NCBI GenBank assembly: GCA_009993635.1
Contig: JAACTC010000007.1
Span: 1 to 64,000, forward strand
Source: Erythrobacter sp.
GTDB lineage: Bacteria > Pseudomonadota > Alphaproteobacteria > Sphingomonadales > Sphingomonadaceae
Length of the DNA stretch: 64,000 nucleotides
Reading direction: 5' to 3'
The notes under the pieces were generated by a model. The model was not told the origin of the DNA and did not search any database. It saw only the letters and a program-made list of their open reading frames with translations. Below are positions 10,282-19,636 of this stretch, piece by piece (position 1 is the first letter of the stretch; every line of letters begins with the position of its first letter). The position numbers were made by a program, and so were the translations under genes.

Positions 10282-11478
10282 TCAGGTGAATGCGCGCCTG
10301 AGCGCGTCGTTGAGTTCATCGATCGGCTGATCCAGATTGCGAAACCGCCGGCAAGTCTGCTTGCCGGCGTTCTTCGCATCGTAGAGTGCCAGATCGGCGC
10401 GGATCCTCAGTTCATGGGTCGTCAGCGCATCTTGCGGAATGCACGCAAAGCCGGCGCTTGCGCCAACACGCACCGGGACGCCCGAGGCGACCTCGATCTC
10501 CTCTTCGGCCACCGCCCGGACCAGTTCCTCGCCAAGAGCGCCGATCTGCTCGATCCCGCACGCGCAAACCACCACCATGAATTCGTCGCCCCCCATGCGG
10601 GCCACGACGCCACGTCTGGCGGCCACTCTTTCGATCCGCCTCGCGACTTCGACCAGAACCGTGTCGCCTGCGCCGTGGCCATATTCGTCGTTGATGGCCT
10701 TGAACCCGTCAAGGTCAATGGAAACGATCGCCAGCGTCTGATCCGGCTTGCTCGTCAGCCCGGCCAGGTGGTGGTCCATCCCCTGTCGATTGAGAATGCC
10801 CGTAAGACTGTCGTGGAAGGCCAGATGAAGGTTCTGCTGCTCTGCCTTCAGGCTCTTCACGAGCGTGTCGTGGAAGGTGGTGATGATCTGGCGCGCACCG
10901 AAAATGAACGGCGGCGTGAGGATGACGATGACCGACAGAAGGGGCTGATCGGCAAGTACGGCCCCCACCACGAAGGGAATATCCATCAGCAGCAAAAGCA
11001 CGGTGGCGAACGGGGGTGCGGCATAATTGCGTGCGCTGATCTGCCCCAGCGCAGCCATGACCAGCGTGGCGGACAACACCTGCAGCATGTGATCGCCGCC
11101 GCTCATGATGACGAACGCAACGCCGCCTTGCAGCGCGCACCACAGCAGCGAGAGCAGGGCCGACCAGCTGACGTCGATCGGCAAGGCCGCGGCTTCACGC
11201 CTCTTCGTCCATTGCCACAAGGCCGTACGAGCAATGGCGACCCCCACCTCGACAATGGCGAAGACGACGAAAATCGGCGCGGACGATCGATAGACGGCCA
11301 CGGCCAGAATGCACAGGGCACATAGCGATCCCATCAGGGCCGCTGCGGGAGAACCGAGCAATTGGGCATACAGACGGCTTTGGATCTCGGCATCGAGCGT
11401 AGGTCCGCTACGAAACATGCGTCCGAGTCCGAGGCGATCGGCGGCTGCAACGGTATATGTCGGACGGATCGTTTCCAT
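10282..11478 (-). CDS. membrane diguanylate cyclase (GGDEF) lacking the I-site
   Basis: The protein has five to six hydrophobic segments as an N-terminal sensor, a short linker, then a GGDEF domain starting AFHDSLTGILNRQG. The active-site motif RMGGDEF is intact, so it should make cyclic di-GMP from GTP at the inner membrane. The upstream RxxD inhibitory site is absent: the corresponding residues in RRGVVARM are Ala and Gly. Loss of product feedback is therefore predicted. Several in-frame starts exist (11499, 11496, 11478); the last gives METIRPTYTV and is chosen, but the ribosome binding signals are weak for all. No EAL domain is present. Confidence 0.87.
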   Translation of the reverse strand: METIRPTYTVAAADRLGLGRMFRSGPTLDAEIQSRLYAQLLGSPAAALMGSLCALCILAVAVYRSSAPIFVVFAIVEVGVAIARTALWQWTKRREAAALPIDVSWSALLSLLWCALQGGVAFVIMSGGDHMLQVLSATLVMAALGQISARNYAAPPFATVLLLLMDIPFVVGAVLADQPLLSVIVILTPPFIFGARQIITTFHDTLVKSLKAEQQNLHLAFHDSLTGILNRQGMDHHLAGLTSKPDQTLAIVSIDLDGFKAINDEYGHGAGDTVLVEVARRIERVAARRGVVARMGGDEFMVVVCACGIEQIGALGEELVRAVAEEEIEVASGVPVRVGASAGFACIPQDALTTHELRIRADLALYDAKNAGKQTCRRFRNLDQPIDELNDALRRAFT

Positions 11479-11685
11479 CCGCCGATCATGCGACATCATG
11501 CTTAAGAAAAAGTGGTGCTGCGAAAAACGCCCGCACGGCGCCCCGGATCGGGCAAAGGATAGAAGTACGCGGCAAAGCCCGGCTGCATCGCCCATAATTG
11601 AGCGCAAGTATCAGGTTCTGGCCGTCACCCTCGCTGCTGCGACGGTCAAGCGATCGGGAGTAACGCGGCCGCTGCCGCTGCCGAG

Positions 11686-11856
11686 TCAGCGTTTGTGAGG
11701 GCCGGGATTACCCTTCGCGACCCGATTATGCTCCGCGTCATTCTTGTGGCCGATATTTCTCTCCCGCCCGCCCGAAGGCCTCCGGGCTTCAGACTTGGCT
11801 TCAGAACCTGCAGATCGATTGCCTGTCTTGCCATCATTGACGTGCTTCTTGCCCAT
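11686..11856 (-). CDS. small hydrophilic basic protein, 56 aa
   Basis: A 56-codon frame begins MGKKHVNDGKTGNRS and is rich in Lys, Arg, Gly, Asn and Glu with almost no hydrophobic residues, so it is probably disordered. A strong ribosome binding site (GAGAGGAG, 8 nt before the ATG) and a candidate promoter at 11885-11913 support expression. The look is that of small stress-related or nucleic-acid-binding proteins often annotated as hypothetical in sphingomonads. I do not recognise a named family. It is the only coding candidate between the cyclase and hslU. Confidence 0.65.
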   Translation of the reverse strand: MGKKHVNDGKTGNRSAGSEAKSEARRPSGGRERNIGHKNDAEHNRVAKGNPGPHKR

Positions 11857-12088
11857 AGCTCCAACTCCTCTCATAGCATAAGAATACTTACACTATGACA
11901 CAGCGATTGGCAAATTCATGCTAAAAGAAAAGGATGCTTATCATTCTCATCGACTTACATCGTCGCGATAATCTAAGCAATAATACGTATAATACTTTCG
12001 ATTCACCCGTGCGTCGCACGCTCTGGCTCTCTCGCCATAGCACACCGGTAAGTATTTCTTGCGATGTAGCCCGAGGCCAGCGCCTGCC
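11857..12088. other. AT-rich intergenic region with a Fur-box-like sequence
   Basis: The 232 nt between the small gene and the hslU stop are clearly A/T-richer than their surroundings. At 11935-11949 the sequence TGCTTATCATTCTCA matches the 7-1-7 Fur consensus TGATAATnATTATCA at 12 of 14 positions when read on the minus strand. No further gene was recognised here. Confidence 0.4.
11885..11913 (-). promoter_or_regulatory. candidate promoter of the 56-aa gene
   Basis: On the minus strand TTGCCA (11908-11913) and TAAGTA (11885-11890) are separated by 17 nt and lie 29 nt upstream of the start codon. Confidence 0.4.
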
Positions 12089-13390
12089 TTAGAGAATATA
12101 CTTGCTCAGGTCGGTATCCTTCGCGAGATCGTCCAGCCGTTCGCGCACATAGGCCGCGTCGATGGTGATCGTCTCGCCCGCATGGTCCTCGGCCTCGAAG
12201 CTGATTTCCTCCAGCAGCCGCTCCATGATGGTCTGCAGGCGGCGCGCGCCGATATTCTCGATCGCCTCGTTCACCTGCGCGGCGATCTTGGCGACCTCGC
12301 GCACGGCTTCGTCGGTAATGTCGAGCGTGACCTTCTCGGTGCCGATCAGGGCCGTGTACTGCTGCACCAGGTTGGCGCGCGTTTCGGACAGGATGCGCAC
12401 GAAATCTTCCTCGGTCAGCGCGCGCAGTTCGACCCGGATCGGCAGGCGGCCTTGCAGTTCGGGCAGCATGTCGCTGGGCTTGGAGACATGGAACGCGCCG
12501 CTGGCGATGAACAGCACGTGGTCGGTCTTCATCGGACCGTGCTTGGTCGCCACCGTGGTGCCTTCGATCAGCGGCAGCAGGTCGCGCTGCACGCCTTCGC
12601 GGCTCACCGTGCCGCCGCGCTGGTCGGACACCGCGATCTTGTCGATCTCGTCGAGGAAGACGATGCCGTTGGTTTCCGCGTTCTGCAGCGCGATGCGGGC
12701 GACATCGTCCTGGTCCATGCGCTTTTCGGCTTCTTCATCGACCAGACGATCCCACGCGTCGGGCACGCGCAGCTTGCGGCGGCTGGTGGGCTTCTTGCCC
12801 ATCGCCTTGCCGAACATGTCGGAAAGGTCGATCATCCCGACATTGCCGCCCATGCCGGGAATATCCATCGCGGTCGTGGGCTGGTCCTGCAGCTCGATCT
12901 CGACCTCGACGTCGTTCATCGCGTTCTGCGTGATGCGTTCACGGAAGCTCTGGCGGGTCGCTTCCGAGGCATTGTCGCCGACCAGCGCATCGAGCAGCCG
13001 CTCCATCGCCGCTTCGCTGGCGGATTCGCGCACGGCTTCGCGCCGCCGGTCTTTCTCGAGGCGGATCGCCTCTTCCACCAGATCGCGTGCAATCTGCTCC
13101 ACGTCGCGGCCGACATAGCCGACTTCGGTGAACTTGGTCGCCTCCACCTTTACAAAGGGCGCTTCGGCCAGCCGCGCCAGCCGCCGCGAGATCTCGGTCT
13201 TGCCGCAGCCAGTCGGGCCGATCATCAGGATGTTCTTGGGCGTCACCTCGTCGCGCAGGTCGGGGCCGAGCCGCTGGCGGCGCCAGCGATTGCGCAACGC
13301 CACGGCGACCGCGCGCTTGGCGTCCTTCTGGCCGACAATATGTTCGTCGAGGGCGGCGACGATCGCCTTGGGGGTAAGGGAATCGGTCAA
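12089..13390 (-). CDS. hslU: HslU, ATPase subunit of the HslUV protease
   Basis: The 433-residue AAA+ ATPase has Walker A GPTGCGKT at 58-65, the pore-loop-like sequence [11 protein letters not shown] after it, the HslU-specific intermediate domain, Walker B IVFLDEID, and the C-terminal tail ending KYIL that inserts between HslV subunits. It unfolds proteins and feeds them to the HslV peptidase in the cytoplasm. It starts 23 nt after the hslV stop, so the pair is an operon in the usual order. Heat-shock control is suggested by the promoter before hslV. Confidence 0.97.
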   Translation of the reverse strand: MTDSLTPKAIVAALDEHIVGQKDAKRAVAVALRNRWRRQRLGPDLRDEVTPKNILMIGPTGCGKTEISRRLARLAEAPFVKVEATKFTEVGYVGRDVEQIARDLVEEAIRLEKDRRREAVRESASEAAMERLLDALVGDNASEATRQSFRERITQNAMNDVEVEIELQDQPTTAMDIPGMGGNVGMIDLSDMFGKAMGKKPTSRRKLRVPDAWDRLVDEEAEKRMDQDDVARIALQNAETNGIVFLDEIDKIAVSDQRGGTVSREGVQRDLLPLIEGTTVATKHGPMKTDHVLFIASGAFHVSKPSDMLPELQGRLPIRVELRALTEEDFVRILSETRANLVQQYTALIGTEKVTLDITDEAVREVAKIAAQVNEAIENIGARRLQTIMERLLEEISFEAEDHAGETITIDAAYVRERLDDLAKDTDLSKYIL

Positions 13391-13413
13391 GATATCTCTC
13401 TGAATTACGGGGT

Positions 13414-13971
13414 TCAGACGCTTTCCAGCGTCACCTGGTCATTGGTGAAGACGCAGACTTCGGCCGCGACCTGCATGGCGCGCCGGGCGATCTTTTCCGG
13501 GTCCTGTTCGTAATCGGAAAGCGCGCGCGCCGCGGCGAGCGCGTAATTGCCGCCCGATCCGATCGCGGCGATGCCGCCTTCCGGCTCCAGCACGTCGCCA
13601 TTGCCGGTCAGCACCAGCATCGTGTCCTTGTCGGCCACGATCATCAGGGCTTCGAGATTGCGCAGGTACTTGTCGGTCCGCCAGTCCTTGGCGAGCTCAA
13701 CCGCGGCGCGCATCAGCTGGCCGGAATACTGGTCAAGCTTGCGCTCCAGCCGTTCGAACAGGGTAAAGGCATCGGCGGTCGCACCCGCGAACCCGGCGAC
13801 GACCTTGCCCTCGCCGATCCGGCGCACTTTCTTGGCGTTGGGCTTCATCACCGTGTTGCCCATGGAAACCTGACCATCGCCGGCGAGCACGGTTCTGTCC
13901 CCGCGCTTGACGCCGATGATGGTGGTGCCGTGCCACTGTTGAAGGCCGTGGGCCGCCGCGCTGTCTGTCAT
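13414..13971 (-). CDS. hslV: HslV, peptidase subunit of the HslUV protease
   Basis: The 185-residue Ntn-hydrolase has the catalytic stretch [10 protein letters not shown] around residue 16. The chain therefore carries a short N-terminal extension that must be removed to expose the Thr nucleophile, as in other alphaproteobacteria. The subunit core motifs AGDGQVSMG and [15 protein letters not shown] are present. An ATG at 13971 is chosen; an upstream in-frame TTG lies within the candidate promoter and is less likely. No Shine-Dalgarno sequence precedes the ATG, and the predicted transcript start is within a few bases of it, so the message may be leaderless. Confidence 0.95.
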   Translation of the reverse strand: MTDSAAAHGLQQWHGTTIIGVKRGDRTVLAGDGQVSMGNTVMKPNAKKVRRIGEGKVVAGFAGATADAFTLFERLERKLDQYSGQLMRAAVELAKDWRTDKYLRNLEALMIVADKDTMLVLTGNGDVLEPEGGIAAIGSGGNYALAAARALSDYEQDPEKIARRAMQVAAEVCVFTNDQVTLESV

Positions 13972-13979
13972 GAAGCGCG

Positions 13980-14007
13980 ATATGGGGGGCAAGGCCGCGC
14001 TATCAAG
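13980..14007 (-). promoter_or_regulatory. candidate RpoH (sigma-32) promoter of hslVU
   Basis: On the minus strand CTTGATA (14001-14007) is followed after 13 nt by CCCCATAT (13980-13987). This matches the sigma-32 consensus CTTGAAA / CCCCATnT at 14 of 14 informative positions but one. It ends 8 nt before the hslV ATG. hslVU is a classical heat-shock operon, so both sequence and context agree. Confidence 0.75.
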
Positions 14008-14027
14008 CGCAGCCCGCGAAGAACCGC

Positions 14028-14492
14028 CTAGCCGCCGCCCGGCGCGCCGGGGCCGCCAGCGCCGACAGTGCCGATATTGCCGAACAGGTCTTCCAGGAAG
14101 CCGCGCTCGCGGCCCAGCGTCGGGGTCTGGTCGCCATCGGGCCGCAGGTAGACGACATCTTCCATCCCCTTGCGGTCGGTCGACACGACATTGCCGTTAC
14201 CGTCGAAGCTCACTTCCAGCACGCTGTGGCCTTCGATCCGCGGACGGACGAACGGCTTGCGGGCGGTAACGCTGGATACGTAATACCAGGTTTCCGGCCC
14301 GAACTGGCTGGCGAAGGTGGGCCGCCCCAGCGTCGCTTCGACGGACTGGCGGTTGTCGATCCCCGGCTGGACCAGCCCGGCGAGGCGCGCATCGGTGATG
14401 TAGCCGCGCGATTCGCGGATCGAGGAGCACCCCCCCGCCGACACTGCCAGCCCCAGCAACACGACCGGCGCGATAGCCTTGACGATCCGCAT
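14028..14492 (-). CDS. bamE: BamE-like outer membrane assembly lipoprotein
   Basis: The 154-residue precursor has a signal sequence and a lipobox-like SAGGC near residue 21, then the SmpA/OmlA fold with the family pattern [11 protein letters not shown] and a WYYVSS strand. BamE is a helper lipoprotein of the BAM complex that inserts outer membrane beta-barrels. The C-terminus ends in a Gly/Pro-rich tail. A ribosome binding site (GAAGAGGG) lies upstream of the ATG. The gene is transcribed toward hslVU, 56 nt before hslV. Confidence 0.88.
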   Translation of the reverse strand: MRIVKAIAPVVLLGLAVSAGGCSSIRESRGYITDARLAGLVQPGIDNRQSVEATLGRPTFASQFGPETWYYVSSVTARKPFVRPRIEGHSVLEVSFDGNGNVVSTDRKGMEDVVYLRPDGDQTPTLGRERGFLEDLFGNIGTVGAGGPGAPGGG

Positions 14493-14695
14493 AAATTCCA
14501 AACCCTCTTCGCAAATTCGGTGCGCGCCCTTTCGTGACGGGTCGCGCGCGCTATATCTTGGCGCGAGCCTTACGGCCTCGCCCCGGCAGGTGCAATGGCC
14601 CCGCGAAATGGCACCGGCAATGCCACCTGCAACAAGGCACGCACAATCTTGTGCGCGCAATGCTTGAATTGCCGCTGAATGAAGGGAAATCCGAC

Positions 14696-15220
14696 ATGTC
14701 GATCCTCTCCCGCCTGCTTGGCACGAAGCCCGATCCGCGCGAGGCGTGGCGGCCGCTGTGGCACCGGCTGGTGGTCGCCGCGCGCGAGGAACACTGGTTC
14801 CGCGAACGCGGCGCCGCCGACACGCTGGATGGCCGGTTCGACATGGTATCCATGCTGACCGCACTTGCGATCCTGCGGCTGGAGACAGAGCCCGAGGAAG
14901 GCGTGCCCGCAGCCGCGCGGCTGACAGAACTGTTCGTCGAAGACATGGACGGGCAGATGCGCGAGGCGGGCATCGGCGATCCCACCGTGGGCAAGATGAT
15001 CGGCCGGATGATGGCGACGCTGGGCGGGCGCGCCGGAACCCTGCGCGCCGCACTGGCGCAGCAGGACGACGGCGAGCTGGCCCAGGTCGTCGAACGCAAC
15101 ATGCACCTTGCCGACGAGGATCGCGGCCCGGCCCTGATCGCCGCGGGTCTACGCGATTTCCATGCGCGCCTCGCCCGCACCGATTTTGCCGCGCTTGCTC
15201 GCGGAGAGATCGCCGAATGA
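14696..15220 (+). CDS. ubiquinol-cytochrome c chaperone family protein
   Basis: The 174-residue protein matches the bacterial relatives of the mitochondrial Cbp3 assembly chaperone (UbiCytChap domain). Motifs include FRERGAADTLDGRFDMV and the helical core GIGDPTVGKMIGRMMATLGGR. It is expected to help assemble cytochrome b of the bc1 complex. The ATG at 14696 has a good ribosome binding site (GAAGGGA). It overlaps the next gene by ATGA, the common chaperone-YceD arrangement in alphaproteobacteria. Confidence 0.88.
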   Translation: MSILSRLLGTKPDPREAWRPLWHRLVVAAREEHWFRERGAADTLDGRFDMVSMLTALAILRLETEPEEGVPAAARLTELFVEDMDGQMREAGIGDPTVGKMIGRMMATLGGRAGTLRAALAQQDDGELAQVVERNMHLADEDRGPALIAAGLRDFHARLARTDFAALARGEIAE

Positions 15221-15765
15221 CCCATCCCGTCCCCCCGCCCGAATTCTCTCGCATGGTTTCGGTGCGCCAGATCCTGGAGCACCCGCTGGAACTGGAAGCC
15301 AGCGCGGACGAACGCGCCGCGCTTGCGCGCAGGTTCGGGATCAGCGCGGTCGACGCGCTGGTGGCGCGCATATCGCTTGATCGCAATGGCGAACGGATCA
15401 GCGCCGAAGGCACCCTGAAGGCCAGCATCGTGCAGCCCTGCGCGGTCTCGGGCGAGGATTTCCCGACCGAGGTCGAGGAAAAAGTCGCCATCCGTTTCGT
15501 GCCCGAAGGATCGATTCACCCTTCGTTGCAGGAGGGCGACGATATCGAGATCGAGCTCGACGAAGGCGATCTGGACGAGATCGAGTATGCGGGCGAAAGC
15601 TTCGATCTGGGCGAAGCCGTGGCGCAATCGCTGGCGCTGGCGATCGATCCCTATGCCGAAGGCCCGAATGCGGATGCGGTACGCGCGAGGGTTGGCATCA
15701 AGACCGACGATGCGCCCAGCGGCCCCCTGGCAGAGGCACTTGGCGCTGCACTGAAGAAAAGCTGA
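15217..15765 (+). CDS. YceD/DUF177 family protein
   Basis: The 182-residue protein belongs to the YceD (DUF177) family, which affects large-subunit rRNA accumulation. The family pattern is the stretch around SIVQPCAVSGEDF, followed by an acidic segment and the C-terminal GEAVAQSLALAIDPY. In many bacteria the gene precedes rpmF, but here it is followed by the convergent potassium genes. It starts inside the stop codon of the chaperone gene. Confidence 0.87.
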   Translation: MTHPVPPPEFSRMVSVRQILEHPLELEASADERAALARRFGISAVDALVARISLDRNGERISAEGTLKASIVQPCAVSGEDFPTEVEEKVAIRFVPEGSIHPSLQEGDDIEIELDEGDLDEIEYAGESFDLGEAVAQSLALAIDPYAEGPNADAVRARVGIKTDDAPSGPLAEALGAALKKS

Positions 15766-15780
15766 GCCGGACGCGCGCGG

Positions 15781-16437
15781 TTACATCCCGGCGAAGGCTT
15801 CGATGTTGCGGATGCGCCCCGAAACGACCAGCTCGTCGCCGGGGAAGATGAGCGTGTCGGGCACGGCATGGATGAAATCCTCCCCCTCGCGCTTCACGCC
15901 AACCACCGTCACATCGTATTTCTTGCGGCAATTGCTGGTCATCAGCGGCAGGCCAACGATCGGCTCTGGCGCGGCCAGCCGGGCGATCGCGAACTCGTCC
16001 CCGAATGCGATGAAGTCGAGCAGCCGTTCGTTGAGCAGGTGGGCCACTCGCTTTCCCATATTCTGTTCGGGGAACACCACATGGGTTGCCCCGGTACGCT
16101 CCAGGATCCGGGCGTGCCGTTCGTTGGTCGCCTTGGCCCAGATATTGCCCAGCCCGAGATCGGCGAGCGCCAGCACCGTCAGCACGCTGGCTTCGATATC
16201 GGTCCCGATGGCGACCACGGCGGACTGAAAATCGGTCGCCCCCAGCCGCTTGAGCGCATTGGCATCGGTGCTGTCCGCTTCGACCACCTTGGTCACATCG
16301 GGCGCGAATTCCTGCACCAGCCGGGGATCGGTATCGATTGCCAGAACCTCGTGGCCCATTCTTTCGAGCGTCCGGGCCACCGCGCCGCCAAACCGGCCGA
16401 GGCCGATCACCAGCACGGGCTTGCGCTTGTCAGCCAA
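15781..16437 (-). CDS. ktrA: KtrA/TrkA-type potassium channel regulatory subunit
   Basis: The 218-residue cytoplasmic protein has an N-terminal RCK (TrkA-N) Rossmann domain with VIGLGRFGGAVARTL near residues 8-22 and an acidic AIDTD after strand 2, then a TrkA-C domain. It should bind nucleotides and gate the membrane subunit. The most likely start is the TTG at 16437, which overlaps the end of the upstream transporter gene by 8 nt and gives the normal RCK N-terminus. An upstream in-frame start would add 18 unusual residues. One RCK unit per chain fits the Ktr rather than the double-RCK Trk type. Confidence 0.88.
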   Translation of the reverse strand: MADKRKPVLVIGLGRFGGAVARTLERMGHEVLAIDTDPRLVQEFAPDVTKVVEADSTDANALKRLGATDFQSAVVAIGTDIEASVLTVLALADLGLGNIWAKATNERHARILERTGATHVVFPEQNMGKRVAHLLNERLLDFIAFGDEFAIARLAAPEPIVGLPLMTSNCRKKYDVTVVGVKREGEDFIHAVPDTLIFPGDELVVSGRIRNIEAFAGM

Positions 16438-17758
16438 CAATGGGGTTCTCCTGCGGATAGCGATAGGGGCGATCCCGCCCGCCAAGGGCAAGCGCGGTGG
16501 CCACGGTGATGGTTCCCACCCGCCCGACGAACATCAGCATAACGATCACCAGCTGCGCGCTGGGCGGAAGGTCGCCGGTGATCCCGGTCGACAGCCCGAC
16601 GGTGGAAAAGGCGGAGATCGTTTCGAACAGGATATCGTCCAGCGGAATGGGCGTGATCGAGGCGATGTAGGTGGTCGATGCAAAGATCAGCGCGGCGGAC
16701 ATCACGGTCACCGAAAGCGCCTGCCGTTCGATGTCATGCCCGAAGCGGCGCTGGAAAAGGCCTGCATCCTTGCGCCCCATCACTTCCGACAGGACGATGG
16801 CGAACAGGACGAAGAAGGTCGTCACCTTGATCCCCCCCGCGGTCCCGGCACTGCCGCCGCCGATGAACATGAGGAAGAAATTGGCCATGATCGTTTCGTC
16901 GTGGAACGCCCCCACATCCAGGCTGTTGAAACCTGCGGTGCGCGGCATCACCGAATGAAACGCGGCGTTGAGGATCTTCGAACCCCAGCCCATCGGCCCC
17001 AGCGTGGCGGGGTTGTCCCACTCCATCGCAAGGATCGCGATGAACCCGAACGCCAGCAGCGCGCCCGTTCCCAACACGGTGATCTTGGTATGCAGCGACC
17101 AGCGGCGCCACGAGAAATGGTTCGCCCGCAGATCCTGCATCACCGGAAAACCGAGCGCGGTCAGAACAACCGCGAACATGATCGGGCCCAGAAACAGCGG
17201 ATCGGACTGGAAGCCCATCACGCTGTCCGAATAGGTCGAAAATCCGGCATTGTTGAACGCGCTGACCGAATGGAACACACCATTCCACAACGCGTTGAGC
17301 GGCGGCGCATCGTAGAACGCAATCAGCCGCGCCGTCAGGATGATGGCCACCACCGCTTCCACCGTCACGGTGATCGCGAAGATCAGCTTCAGCGCCGACA
17401 GCGCGTCGCCCGTTTCCAGCCGGTTGCGTTCAACCTGCGTCGCCATGCGTTCGCGCAGGCTGACGCCCCGGCCCGCCATCAGCCCGAACAGCGTCGCCGC
17501 GGTCATGATCCCGAACCCGCCGATCTGGAACAGCAGCAGGATCACGCCCTGCCCGAAGCCCGACCAGTAGGTGGGCGTATCCACCACGATCAGCCCGGTA
17601 ACCGCCACCGCCGACGTCGATGTGAACAGCGCGGTGAGCAGCGGCGCGCCAACGCCCTCGTTCGTCGCGAAAGGCAGGCTGAGAAGGATGGTCCCGACGA
17701 TGATCGCGCCGGCAAACAGCAGCGGAATCAATCGAATCGGATCGCGCAGGGCACTCAC
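16430..17758 (-). CDS. ktrB: KtrB/TrkH-type potassium uptake membrane subunit
   Basis: The 442-residue protein has four repeated M1-P-M2-like units. The four selectivity-filter regions are TSTSAVAVTGL, SVSAFNNAGFS, PRTAGFNS and STVGLSTG. Such proteins form the K+ (often Na+-coupled) pore in the inner membrane. It is followed by its regulatory subunit in an overlapping arrangement. The length fits KtrB. Confidence 0.92.
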   Translation of the reverse strand: MSALRDPIRLIPLLFAGAIIVGTILLSLPFATNEGVGAPLLTALFTSTSAVAVTGLIVVDTPTYWSGFGQGVILLLFQIGGFGIMTAATLFGLMAGRGVSLRERMATQVERNRLETGDALSALKLIFAITVTVEAVVAIILTARLIAFYDAPPLNALWNGVFHSVSAFNNAGFSTYSDSVMGFQSDPLFLGPIMFAVVLTALGFPVMQDLRANHFSWRRWSLHTKITVLGTGALLAFGFIAILAMEWDNPATLGPMGWGSKILNAAFHSVMPRTAGFNSLDVGAFHDETIMANFFLMFIGGGSAGTAGGIKVTTFFVLFAIVLSEVMGRKDAGLFQRRFGHDIERQALSVTVMSAALIFASTTYIASITPIPLDDILFETISAFSTVGLSTGITGDLPPSAQLVIVMLMFVGRVGTITVATALALGGRDRPYRYPQENPIVG

Positions 17759-17836
17759 GAGGCGCGTCTGCGCCCATTGCGCGCCGGAATAAAGCCCGAT
17801 CGAGCCCCCGCGATGCGCCGTGCCAGCAGACTCACC

Positions 17837-18772
17837 TCACCCCTGCCGGTGCCCGCGTGCGTGTTCAACGATCATCAGCACCAGCCCGACGAAGACCAGG
17901 CCGAACCCGGCAAGGTGTATCCAGCGGAACGTCTCGCCCAGCAGCAGGTATGACAGGGCCAGCGCGCTCAGCGGCATGACCGCCATCGCACCCGCCGTCA
18001 GCGCGCCGGGCGCCTTGCGCACTCCCCGGTACCACAGCACCGGGGCGAGACCGCCCGTCGCCGCACCCCAGAAGGCGAGCGCATAGAGCCCGGACGCATC
18101 GGACCCCGAAAAGTCGAACGGCCGGCTATCGAACGCGAAGGCCAGCACAACGAACAGCACCGCCGCCATCAGCGAGGCGGCGAGAGTGGTCTCGAGCGAG
18201 CTGATTCCGTCCGACAACTTGCGCGACAGCAGCGTATAGGCCGCTTCCATGCAGATGGCCGCGCCGACCAGCGCAGCACCCAGCAGCATCGCGTTTCCGC
18301 CCTGCCCATCGCCGCCGCCGCCGCCGCCGCGAAACAGGTTGATCACCGCGATTCCAGCAACCCCCAGCGCCAGCGCACCCGCCTTGCGCCAGTTCATCGC
18401 CGCACCGAAGAACACGACCGCGCCGATCGCGGTGGCCGCAGGCGTCGCACTCATTATGGTTGATCCGATCACCCCGGTTGTCAGGCGCATCCCATACAGC
18501 ATGGTCGCGGTGAAGCCGACCATGCCGAACGCGGAAATCGCAGCGATCACCCACCAGTCGGACCGCTGCATCTTCGCAAAGCGATCGGTTGCAAACCAGA
18601 CAAAGGGTGCGAGCACGACCGCCGCGATGAGCATGCGCAGGCAGGATGCGGTGAAGACCGAGAAGTTCTCGCCCACGATCTTGCTGAGCGGAGTGGCCGT
18701 CCCGAACAGTGCCATCCCTGCAAGCAGCTGGGCAATGGTAACGGGAGACGACGATGTGTCTGTGCGGGCCAT
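17837..18772 (-). CDS. DMT-superfamily transporter (EamA domains)
   Basis: The 311-residue protein has ten predicted membrane segments in two EamA repeats, joined by a Gly-rich loop near the middle (GGGGGGDGQGG). Typical EamA features are the TPLSKI segment in helix 1 and the C-terminal LSYLLLGETFRWIH. It probably exports metabolites. The ATG at 18772 is preferred over one 24 nt upstream because GGTAG lies just before it. The substrate is unknown. Confidence 0.85.
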   Translation of the reverse strand: MARTDTSSSPVTIAQLLAGMALFGTATPLSKIVGENFSVFTASCLRMLIAAVVLAPFVWFATDRFAKMQRSDWWVIAAISAFGMVGFTATMLYGMRLTTGVIGSTIMSATPAATAIGAVVFFGAAMNWRKAGALALGVAGIAVINLFRGGGGGGDGQGGNAMLLGAALVGAAICMEAAYTLLSRKLSDGISSLETTLAASLMAAVLFVVLAFAFDSRPFDFSGSDASGLYALAFWGAATGGLAPVLWYRGVRKAPGALTAGAMAVMPLSALALSYLLLGETFRWIHLAGFGLVFVGLVLMIVEHARGHRQG

Positions 18773-18953
18773 GATTGCTACCTGCCAGACCGACAAGGCT
18801 TGCGCGAGTTCCCGCCTCCGCGCGGTTCAGCCCCGGCATGAAGCATGGAATTGCGCTGTCCTACACGGACGCGGCGCGGCAAGGTGCCCGCCGCTCTTTG
18901 ACACTGTCGATTGCCCGTGGGGATCGCCTCCTCGCGACCCACGGGGTTTCTCG

Positions 18954-18993
18954 CCCTAGACACTGTGTCAGGTGTGTCAGGGCACCGCCCGGT
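18954..18993 (-). repeat. dispersed 3'-end element, copy 1 (downstream of ssb)
   Basis: Read on the minus strand, this 40-nt block is the same as the one at 27035-27075 at 38 of 41 aligned positions, with one single-base gap. It contains the core GACACACCTGACACAGTGTC. A perfect 8-bp hairpin (18979-18998, AGGGCACC/GGTGCCCT) overlaps its upstream side. It lies just after the ssb stop in the sense direction. Confidence 0.75.
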
Positions 18994-19013
18994 GCCCTGC
19001 GTCATACGGCCAC

Positions 19014-19544
19014 CTAGAACGGGATATCGTCTTCCAGATCGTCGTAATTGGCACCGCCGCCCGAGCCACCGCCCGAGCCGCCACCGCCCTGGTTCCAGCC
19101 GCCGCCCTGGTCGCTGCCGCCCGATCCGCCGCCGTAGCCGCCGCCCGAACCGCCGCCGCGCTGGCCACCGCCACCGCCGCCGCCGCCGCCTTGGGCGCCG
19201 TCGAGCATGGTCAGCGTGCCGTCGAACCCGCGCAGCACCACTTCGGTGCTGTAGCGGTCGTTACCCTGCTGATCCTGCCACTTGCGGGTCTGCAGCTTGC
19301 CTTCGATGTAGACTTTGCTGCCCTTCTTCAGGAACCGCTCGACCACATTGACGAGGCCTTCGGAGAAGATCGCGACGGTGTGCCACTCGGTCCGCTCCTG
19401 CCGTTCGCCGGTGTTGCGGTCCTTCCATGTCTCGCTGGTCGCGATGCGCAGGTTGGCGACCTTGCCGCCGTTCTGGAAGCTGCGGATTTCGGGGTCCGCG
19501 CCCAGATTGCCGATCAGCATGACCTTGTTGAGGCTGCCCGCCAT
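19014..19544 (-). CDS. ssb: single-stranded DNA-binding protein
   Basis: The 176-residue protein has the OB-fold of bacterial SSB in the first 112 residues ([41 protein letters not shown]). A long Gly-rich disordered linker and the acidic C-terminal tip DDIPF, which recruits replication and repair partners, follow. It binds ssDNA as a tetramer. The linker is unusually dominated by Gly runs. A hairpin-containing repeat element lies downstream. Confidence 0.97.
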   Translation of the reverse strand: MAGSLNKVMLIGNLGADPEIRSFQNGGKVANLRIATSETWKDRNTGERQERTEWHTVAIFSEGLVNVVERFLKKGSKVYIEGKLQTRKWQDQQGNDRYSTEVVLRGFDGTLTMLDGAQGGGGGGGGGQRGGGSGGGYGGGSGGSDQGGGWNQGGGGSGGGSGGGANYDDLEDDIPF

Positions 19545-19636
19545 GATTCGTATCCCTTCGTGTCTGTTGGAAGGGGCCTATCGAATGGCGCGGACGGGTG
19601 CCAGTGCGTAGCAGCCCCCAGCTGTGAAAAGCCGCG

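Noticed and set aside
19100..19200. Gly-codon-rich tract in ssb as a separate repeat or CRISPR-like array
   Set aside because: It is the known flexible linker of SSB; there are no spacers or conserved direct repeats.
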